From the NCBI GenBank assembly GCA_937875605.1, contig CALLXZ010000379.1, positions 1-5,138 on the forward strand: a DNA stretch of 5,138 nt, given 5' to 3'. Under the pieces are notes generated by a model. It had not been told where the DNA came from, made no database searches, and saw nothing but the letters and a program-made list of their open reading frames with translations. Positions 1-5,138 of the stretch are shown here, in pieces. Position 1 is the first letter of the stretch. Every line of letters begins with the position of its first letter. Source of the DNA: an uncultured Moheibacter sp. GTDB lineage: Bacteria > Bacteroidota > Bacteroidia > Flavobacteriales > Weeksellaceae. The translations under genes and the position numbers were made by a program.

Positions 1-2994
1 ATAATCCACATTCAGGAAATCAACAGTAAATCCTAAATTTGCCAAATCCAACATTCCTTCAAAATTCGGAGAATCAATCGGTCCTGTAAAACGCATATTT
101 CCGGAAACCATCCCTCGGACATTGCTCATCGCTGCCGAAAGGAAACTTTCTACAAATTTAAAATTTAAATCATCCAAACTCGCAACCAGATTAATTTCCG
201 GTTTGTCCGGTTTATTGTCTATATAACCATTCACATATAGCACCTGAACTTGATCTTGTTCTAGAAACATTTCGAGGTCAAATACATTTTGTGCAACGTT
301 GTAAACACCGTTAATTCCCAAATCACCCAAACCATATTCGTTCAAAGCCAATTGATCTATTTTCAATTCCATCAACGGCTTGAATTCATCTTTGGTTCGA
401 ACAACATCGATATTCCCATTGGCAATTCCATCTATTTTCAAATTACCCAATAAACCTTTGGGAATTATCTTGGACAAAACCAATTGTTCCAAATCGGCAT
501 TTAATTTATAATCGGTATTGCTTGCGTAATAGCCGTCAAGCAATAGTTTTTGATCTTCAGACTCTAAAAGCAATCCTTGCAATTCGTAATAATTCTTATC
601 AAAATTGACAATGACTCGGTTTGTATTTCTTTCATTATTAGGATTCAGATGCCAGTCTGTTTCATCAATCTTTATAGTAGACGGAGAAAACCCAAAAACT
701 AAATTTTTATTTTCGTCTGTAGTATGAAACAAATTCAAGTTAAAATCCATTGGAAATTCTTTTCCGATCTGAAAATCAGTTTTCACCATAAGTGAGTCCT
801 GAACAGGCGTTGTATGGATATTTACGTTGTATAGCATCACTCCTTTTGCAAGCAAACTATCGCTTCGCACATAGATTTGTTCCAAGTCTTTGGACGTGTC
901 AATATTGATAAGCGGACTGTAAATATTGATACCGTTGTAACCAATCTGGCTCGAACTTAATTCAGCAATTAATGTATTGGTTTCTGTGTTTACGTGACCA
1001 TCCAGAATCGTTCCCGGAGCGACTTGAATCCTCTCATCAAACATGCTGAACAAATCCTGCTGTACTTCAAAATAAAAATTAAAATTCTGATTCGGATCCA
1101 CTTTTTTAGGTTCATACGTCATTAAAGTAGTGGAACCAACCGTATTCATAATCGCATCGGGCAATTGACTCAAACGATATTTTCCATTGATTTCTCCTTT
1201 CAGGTATCCTGGAATATCGATGTCGAGATTTTGAATTTCTCCGTTTTTAGAAGAAATAATATGTGCTTGTGCCACATCTATGGTATCGGTTTTGGAGGTA
1301 AAATAAAGATTATTCAACTGAATATCTCCTAAAAAGTCATCTAGATTACTGAATACAAAATCACCCACAATATCGGCTCTTACTTTGGCATTCATGTTTT
1401 TGGTAATTCCCAAATAATCCAAATTCAGATGGCGAACGTTGGACGTAAAATCCAGTTTATAGGGTTTTCTCGAAAAATCAAATGTTCCGTTGTAATTTGC
1501 ACTTAGCTGTGGGTCATCGATGGACAGAAAACCTTTAAATTGCTGTCTTTCCAAACGTCCGTCTACTTTCACATTGTTGTAGCGTTTATCCATCAAATCC
1601 AAATACGCCAATTGTCCATCAGCATTTAAACGTAAAGTCTTTATATCAGTTCCAACGCCTTCAAAATTCAATTTCCCTTTCACAAATCCAAGTTCTTTCA
1701 CTTCTGTAATTTGTCGGAGATTTATATCATCTGCAATGACCGTTCCGCTGTATTTCATCGTTCCGCGGTAATCATCCAAACGAACTTTCAAATCGGCATC
1801 ACCCAGCGAAGTCATGGCGTATCCGTCCAAATTGATTCGGGAAGGATCTAAGTTAAAATTACCCGAATAATCCATTGTTCCAAAACGGTTCATAAAATCC
1901 GGAATTCGTTTACCAATAAAAGTAGGAAGCAAAGCATTTAATCCTTGATACGAAGTTTTCATTTTCACCGATTTAGAATCGATAATAATATTGACTCCGT
2001 CCGTCATATCGATTAAACTCAGTTCTTTTGCCGCAATAAATGCACCGTCTCCTGATAATTGAAAATCTGTTAATTGTAAATTATTCAGCGTTCCTGAAAC
2101 CTTTCCCAAAACTTCAACCGAACTATTCTTGTCAAAATTTTCGACGAAATAACGAATATCTTTAAAATTAACTTTTGAATCATCTTTCAATTCCAAATCC
2201 CAATTGACTTTGTTCAAAAAATCTTTCATATCCGCCAAAGAATTATAAGAGAGCACCAAATGCCCGTTCAGATAGGAATCAGAAGATTTTAAATCCAATT
2301 CATCAATTCTGATTTCTTGTGTAGAATAATGAACTTTTCCTGAAAAATTTTCAACGATATAATCTTCTCCATTTCGTTTTCCTTCAAAATTCATTGATTT
2401 CAAATCCGCCCAGATTTCATTATTTTCCAACCGAAAATCTTCGATGGCTATGTTCAACTTTTTAGCATCCAGCCAATCCTGTTTGTAACCTTCGAGATTT
2501 TCATTTCGGATCAATAATTCTCCGTCTTTTACATTTAAAAATCCTCTCAATTTAAAATCGGAAGGTTCTTTATTTTCAGATTTAGAAAATTTATTGACAA
2601 GTGAAATAAAATTACTGATAGAATCTCCTTTGTAAGTAATGACCTGAACTTTAGGGTTGAATAAATTCAATTTCCGAATAGCAATTCGATTAGGCTCCAT
2701 AATGATTCCGGTCAAACTCAACTTTGCCTGAACTCTTTCGATATCGACAAATTGCGTTCCTTTTTCATCTTTTGCCCGGACACCATTCAAGTTTATATCT
2801 CCAAAAAAATCGATATGAACTCGATCTACGCTTATTTCGGTCTGAAAGGTTTTGTTCAATTCCTTAACAGCATAAGTGGCAATTTCAGTTTGAATATAGG
2901 GAATCTGAATGGCTATCATTAACGTAAGTAAAAGCGTAAGCACCGCAATTACGGGTATCAAAATGATTCGACCAATTCTTCTGAGTGCTTTCAA
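1..2994 (-). CDS. tamB: TamB-type translocation/assembly module protein (AsmA-like superfamily), N-terminal 998 residues, 3' partial
   Basis: The minus-strand frame is open from the in-frame stop TAA at 3024-3022 to the window edge, and reading it codon by codon gave no stop. I place the start at TTG 2994-2992. No ATG occurs before 2919, and that one would cut into the hydrophobic anchor. The protein begins MKALRRIGRIILIPVIAVLT: basic residues, then one membrane segment at about residues 10-31, then periplasmic sequence. The stretch after the anchor (about residues 33-110), including VDRVHIDFFGDINLNGVRA, resembles the N-terminus of Bacteroidota TamB proteins. The remainder is a long series of short alternating beta-strand-like segments rich in D, N, L and G, as expected of the beta-groove of AsmA-like bridging proteins. 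No cysteine codon occurs in the 998 codons. Family members are anchored in the inner membrane, span the periplasm and work with a BamA-family outer-membrane protein (TamA/TamL) in envelope biogenesis, probably lipid transport or outer-membrane protein assembly. The diagnostic C-terminal DUF490 domain lies outside the window, so the family call rests on anchor, architecture and resemblance. Confidence 0.85.
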   Translation of the reverse strand, partial: MKALRRIGRIILIPVIAVLTLLLTLMIAIQIPYIQTEIATYAVKELNKTFQTEISVDRVHIDFFGDINLNGVRAKDEKGTQFVDIERVQAKLSLTGIIMEPNRIAIRKLNLFNPKVQVITYKGDSISNFISLVNKFSKSENKEPSDFKLRGFLNVKDGELLIRNENLEGYKQDWLDAKKLNIAIEDFRLENNEIWADLKSMNFEGKRNGEDYIVENFSGKVHYSTQEIRIDELDLKSSDSYLNGHLVLSYNSLADMKDFLNKVNWDLELKDDSKVNFKDIRYFVENFDKNSSVEVLGKVSGTLNNLQLTDFQLSGDGAFIAAKELSLIDMTDGVNIIIDSKSVKMKTSYQGLNALLPTFIGKRIPDFMNRFGTMDYSGNFNLDPSRINLDGYAMTSLGDADLKVRLDDYRGTMKYSGTVIADDINLRQITEVKELGFVKGKLNFEGVGTDIKTLRLNADGQLAYLDLMDKRYNNVKVDGRLERQQFKGFLSIDDPQLSANYNGTFDFSRKPYKLDFTSNVRHLNLDYLGITKNMNAKVRADIVGDFVFSNLDDFLGDIQLNNLYFTSKTDTIDVAQAHIISSKNGEIQNLDIDIPGYLKGEINGKYRLSQLPDAIMNTVGSTTLMTYEPKKVDPNQNFNFYFEVQQDLFSMFDERIQVAPGTILDGHVNTETNTLIAELSSSQIGYNGINIYSPLINIDTSKDLEQIYVRSDSLLAKGVMLYNVNIHTTPVQDSLMVKTDFQIGKEFPMDFNLNLFHTTDENKNLVFGFSPSTIKIDETDWHLNPNNERNTNRVIVNFDKNYYELQGLLLESEDQKLLLDGYYASNTDYKLNADLEQLVLSKIIPKGLLGNLKIDGIANGNIDVVRTKDEFKPLMELKIDQLALNEYGLGDLGINGVYNVAQNVFDLEMFLEQDQVQVLYVNGYIDNKPDKPEINLVASLDDLNFKFVESFLSAAMSNVRGMVSGNMRFTGPIDSPNFEGMLDLANLGFTVDFLNVDY

Positions 2995-3005
2995 ACTTTT
3001 AATCC

Positions 3006-3013
3006 GATATTTG
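3006..3013 (+). promoter_or_regulatory. Candidate -7 promoter element of tsaD-rsmE
   Basis: The plus-strand sequence GATATTTG differs from TAnnTTTG only at its first base and is followed by CAACAAAA, a common look for flavobacterial start regions. It ends 39 bases before the tsaD ATG, giving a leader of roughly 30 bases. No clear TTG -33 element is seen about 20 bases upstream, a region inside the 5' end of the divergent gene. Confidence 0.35.
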
Positions 3014-3016
3014 CAA

Positions 3017-3024
3017 CAAAATTA
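3017..3024 (-). promoter_or_regulatory. Candidate -7 promoter element of the tamB-like gene
   Basis: Read on the minus strand this is TAATTTTG, a full match to the Bacteroidota -7 consensus TAnnTTTG. It lies 22 bases before the TTG start, which would leave a short leader. A TTTTG that could act as the -33 element is at 3053-3049, but the gap to the -7 box is 24 bases, slightly longer than usual. Short motifs like this arise easily in AT-rich DNA, so this is a prediction only. Confidence 0.4.
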
Positions 3025-3052
3025 GTTTAAATAATTAATTCTAAACGACAAA

Positions 3053-4072
3053 ATGAGTGCATTTCCCATCATTTTAGGCATTGAATCTTCTTGTGATGAT
3101 ACGGCTGCAGCCGTTATCCAAAACCGAAAAATTCTATCCAATGTAGTTGCCAATCAAAAAATACACCAAAGCTACGGAGGCGTTGTCCCTGAGTTGGCTT
3201 CGAGAGCGCATCAACAAAACATCGTTCCCGTTGTAAACGAAGCTCTGAAACAAGCCGGAATCCATTCTGGTCAATTGAGTGGAATTGCTTTTACGCGTGG
3301 GCCGGGATTGATGGGTTCGCTATTGGTTGGAAGTAGTTTTGCGAAATCACTTAGCATGTCGTTGGATATTCCATTGATCGAGGTCAATCATATGGCGGGA
3401 CATATTTTGGCACATTTTATTGATGATGCAAACGAGAATTCACCCGAATTTCCATTTTTGTGTTTAACCGTAAGTGGCGGTCATACCCAAATCGTAAAAA
3501 TCAAAGATTACTTCGATATGGAAATATTAGGCGAAACGATTGATGACGCTGCAGGAGAAGCATTTGATAAAGCCGGAAAAATTCTTGGATTGGATTATCC
3601 TTCAGGTCCGATCATCGACAAATTAGCCAAAGAAGGAAATCCTGAAAAATTCAAATTTTCAAAACCCAAGGTGGAGGAATTGAATTTCAGTTTCAGTGGA
3701 TTAAAAACAGCAATTCTTTATTTCATTCAAAAAGAAGTAAAAGAAAACCCAAATTTCATTCAGGAAAATCTAAACGATTTATGTGCTTCCATTCAAAAAA
3801 CAATTGTCGATATTTTAATGCAGAAATTAATTTCCGCTTCAGAAAAAACCGGGATCAAGCAAGTTGCCATCGCAGGCGGTGTTTCTGCTAATTCTGAAAT
3901 CCGAAACCGTTTGAAAAAAATGGAAATGGAAAAAGGGTGGAATGTTTTTATTCCCAAATTTGAATATACGACGGACAATGCGGCGATGATTGCCATGGCA
4001 GGACAACTAAAATTTGAACAAAGTGAATTTGCCGGTTTGGATGCACAATCGGTTTCTAAATATACCATCTGA
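3053..4072 (+). CDS. tsaD: tRNA N6-adenosine threonylcarbamoyltransferase TsaD
   Basis: The 339-residue protein has the usual length for bacterial TsaD (Gcp/Kae1/Qri7 family, ASKHA fold). TsaD, with TsaB and TsaE, moves the threonylcarbamoyl group from threonylcarbamoyl-adenylate (made by TsaC/TsaC2) to A37 of ANN-decoding tRNAs in the cytoplasm, forming t6A. The visible family motifs are all intact: GIESSCDDT at 9-17, the YGGVVPELASRAH block at 41-53, TRGPGLMGSL at 81-90, the metal-binding NHMAGH with H113 and H117, SGGHT at 141-145 (nucleotide contact), DDAAGEAFDK at 164-173, PSGP at 183-186, FSFSGLKT at 212-219, AGGVSAN at 274-280, and YTTDNAAM at 305-312, whose D308 is the expected third metal ligand. 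The ATG at 3053 gives the normal short lead-in to GIESS. The upstream bases are A-rich with no Shine-Dalgarno, normal for Bacteroidota. The stop TGA shares its A with the ATG of rsmE, so the two genes are very probably co-transcribed and translationally coupled. Confidence 0.98.
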   Translation: MSAFPIILGIESSCDDTAAAVIQNRKILSNVVANQKIHQSYGGVVPELASRAHQQNIVPVVNEALKQAGIHSGQLSGIAFTRGPGLMGSLLVGSSFAKSLSMSLDIPLIEVNHMAGHILAHFIDDANENSPEFPFLCLTVSGGHTQIVKIKDYFDMEILGETIDDAAGEAFDKAGKILGLDYPSGPIIDKLAKEGNPEKFKFSKPKVEELNFSFSGLKTAILYFIQKEVKENPNFIQENLNDLCASIQKTIVDILMQKLISASEKTGIKQVAIAGGVSANSEIRNRLKKMEMEKGWNVFIPKFEYTTDNAAMIAMAGQLKFEQSEFAGLDAQSVSKYTI

Positions 4073-4773
4073 TGCAGTTATTTGTAGGAAATATTCAGGG
4101 AAATTTTGCAGAGATCTCGGGCGATGAAAGCCAACATTTCTCCAAAGTGCTGCGTGGGAAAACAGGACAAGAACTTGCTATTACAGATGGAAAAGGTACG
4201 ATGGCAAAAGGAATTGTTTTGAAAATCAATTCCAAATCAGTTGAAGTTGAATTAGTCGAAATACAAGAAAATTTTGAAATACGCCCTTATAAAATTCATA
4301 TCGCTATCGCTCCAACCAAAAATATGGAACGAATGGAATTTTTGCTGGAAAAAGCAACGGAAATCGGGATTGATGAAATTACATTTCTGAAAACTTTTCA
4401 TTCTGAAAGAAAGAATATCAATCTGGAAAGATCCAGAAAAATCCTTCTTTCAGCTGTAAAACAATCGCTGAAAGCCTACATCCCGGAAATTCATGATTTG
4501 GTGAAATTTACGGATTTCATCAAGAAAAATCATTCCGCTACAAAACTGATTGCACATTGTGATTCCGATTTTGAACGAAAAGAATTTCATAAAATCATCC
4601 AGCCGGAAAATGATTACTTGATTCTAATTGGTCCTGAAGGCGATTTTTCAAAAGAAGAAATTCAGCTGGCAGAAGAAAACGGTTTTAGGGGAATTTCTCT
4701 TGGAAATCAACGACTTCGGACCGAAACAGCTGCGCTTAATTCCGTATTTGGATTGAATTGGATTAATAATTAA
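4072..4773 (+). CDS. rsmE: 16S rRNA (uracil(1498)-N(3))-methyltransferase RsmE
   Basis: The 233-residue protein is of typical RsmE length. RsmE methylates N3 of U1498 in helix 44 of 16S rRNA using S-adenosylmethionine, acting on the assembled small subunit. The N-terminal PUA-like domain (about 1-70) shows the family start MQLFVGNI and the H22/VLR (26-28) signature. The C-terminal SPOUT domain shows KNMERMEFLLEKATEIGI at 83-100, the AVKQSLKAYIPEI block at 128-140, IGPEGDFS at 186-193, and LGNQRLRTETAAL at 210-222. The last two form the trefoil-knot SAM site. No expected motif is missing. The ATG overlaps the tsaD stop by one base (TGATG), which supports this start and translation by reinitiation from tsaD. 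The stop TAA at 4771-4773 is one base from the stop of the convergent gene, so transcription must end within or beyond that gene's coding sequence. Confidence 0.97.
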   Translation: MQLFVGNIQGNFAEISGDESQHFSKVLRGKTGQELAITDGKGTMAKGIVLKINSKSVEVELVEIQENFEIRPYKIHIAIAPTKNMERMEFLLEKATEIGIDEITFLKTFHSERKNINLERSRKILLSAVKQSLKAYIPEIHDLVKFTDFIKKNHSATKLIAHCDSDFERKEFHKIIQPENDYLILIGPEGDFSKEEIQLAEENGFRGISLGNQRLRTETAALNSVFGLNWINN

Positions 4774-4774
4774 C

Positions 4775-5138
4775 TTATTTCCTCAATAAATTAATGCTCA
4801 CAGTCGCCAATTCCGAATCAGGAAATTTCTTAAACAAATTCCTATCAGGATTCAATCCTGACTCTTTACAAATCCGATGAAAAACATCGACTTCCAAAAT
4901 ATATTGGTCTGAAAATCCATGCGTTGCATCATAAGCTGTAACAGCCGTTTCTCCTAAATTTTCAGCGGTTAAATCAGGCGGTAACGTATGTAATTCGATT
5001 AATAATAAACCAAATTTCTCAACGTAAGGTGTCCATTTTTTCAAGTGCTGTAAAAGTTCATTTAAAAGATCTGCTTCCAATTCAAGATAATTAACAGGCC
5101 TTTCATATCTAGGCATGGGATCGGAATTTCCATAACCC
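4775..5138 (-). CDS. C-terminal part of a probable class I SAM-dependent methyltransferase, 5' partial
   Basis: The minus-strand frame is open from the window edge to the stop TAA at 4777-4775, giving 120 visible residues that begin GYGNSDP. A Met codon at 5116-5114 could be read as a start, but the frame continues upstream of it without a stop and the visible part lacks any SAM-binding GxGxG loop. I therefore treat it as the tail of a longer protein. The segment LLNELLQHLKKWTPYVEKFGLLLIELHTL looks like the helix-strand unit that follows the SAM site in Rossmann methyltransferases. It is followed by AYDATHGFSDQYILEVDVFH and a closing FPDSELATVSINLL, which resemble the last helix and strands of the fold. 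The AYDATHG-SDQY stretch recalls AprA-related methyltransferases, but this is from memory and unverified. The substrate is unknown. The gene converges on rsmE, is one base from it, and need not share its role. Confidence 0.6.
   Translation of the reverse strand, partial: GYGNSDPMPRYERPVNYLELEADLLNELLQHLKKWTPYVEKFGLLLIELHTLPPDLTAENLGETAVTAYDATHGFSDQYILEVDVFHRICKESGLNPDRNLFKKFPDSELATVSINLLRK
4845..4861. repeat. 17-bp perfect inverted repeat, possible hairpin beyond rsmE
   Basis: TCAGGATT and AATCCTGA flank a single C, giving at least a 7-bp stem with a 3-base loop. It lies 71 bases past the rsmE stop, inside the convergent methyltransferase gene, where it encodes SGLNPD. No proper T-run follows on the plus strand (only CTCTTTAC), so it is at best a weak transcript end or RNA-stabilising hairpin for tsaD-rsmE, and it may be chance. 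Confidence 0.3.

Noticed and set aside
3793..4068. Open frame of 91 codons on the minus strand, antisense to the 3' part of tsaD
   Set aside because: It lies wholly inside tsaD, whose own frame carries conserved motifs there (AGGVSAN, YTTDNAAM). The antisense product shows no recognisable domain, so it is a shadow of the real gene.
4748..4764. Direct repeat TTGGATT-GAA-TTGGATT at the end of rsmE
   Set aside because: It is only 7 bases, lies in codons for the normal RsmE C-terminus, and is expected by chance in this base composition.
4762..4796. AT-rich palindromic stretch (ATTAAT repeats) around the convergent stops, considered as a bidirectional terminator
   Set aside because: The possible stems contain almost no G or C and do not give a stable hairpin, so a terminator call is not supported.
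4775..5116. A complete 113-residue small protein starting at ATG 5116
   Set aside because: The frame stays open upstream to the window edge and the sequence reads like the C-terminal part of a methyltransferase, so the Met is more likely internal.

Overview
The window looks like ordinary core-genome chromosome of a low-G+C member of the Bacteroidota, most likely Flavobacteriia. The grounds are AT-rich codon use, the absence of Shine-Dalgarno sequences before the starts, TAnnTTTG-like promoter motifs, and a cell-envelope AsmA/TamB-type protein beside tsaD. The genus cannot be fixed from the sequence alone.

Layout. Bases 1-2994 (minus strand) hold the first 998 codons of a very large TamB-type translocation/assembly protein. 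It starts at a TTG and runs off the left edge without a single in-frame stop. A 58-bp divergent intergenic region (2995-3052) carries two candidate promoters that face each other. On the plus strand follow tsaD (3053-4072), for the t6A37 tRNA modification, and rsmE (4072-4773), for the m3U1498 16S rRNA modification. Their stop and start codons share one base, so they form a tight RNA-modification pair. One base after the rsmE stop, the C-terminal part of a probable class I SAM-dependent methyltransferase ends on the minus strand. Its N-terminal part lies beyond the right edge.

How the genes relate. tsaD and rsmE probably share a transcript and both supply translation fidelity functions (tRNA position 37 and the ribosomal decoding/subunit region). 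The tamB-like gene serves outer-envelope biogenesis and is linked only by the shared divergent promoter region. The right-hand methyltransferase converges on rsmE and has no visible functional tie to it. I see no mobile element, CRISPR array, RNA gene or clearly novel system here. The points worth a second look are small: the face-to-face promoters, the TTG start, the near-zero convergent spacing with a 17-bp inverted repeat beyond it, and a cysteine-free 998-residue protein segment.
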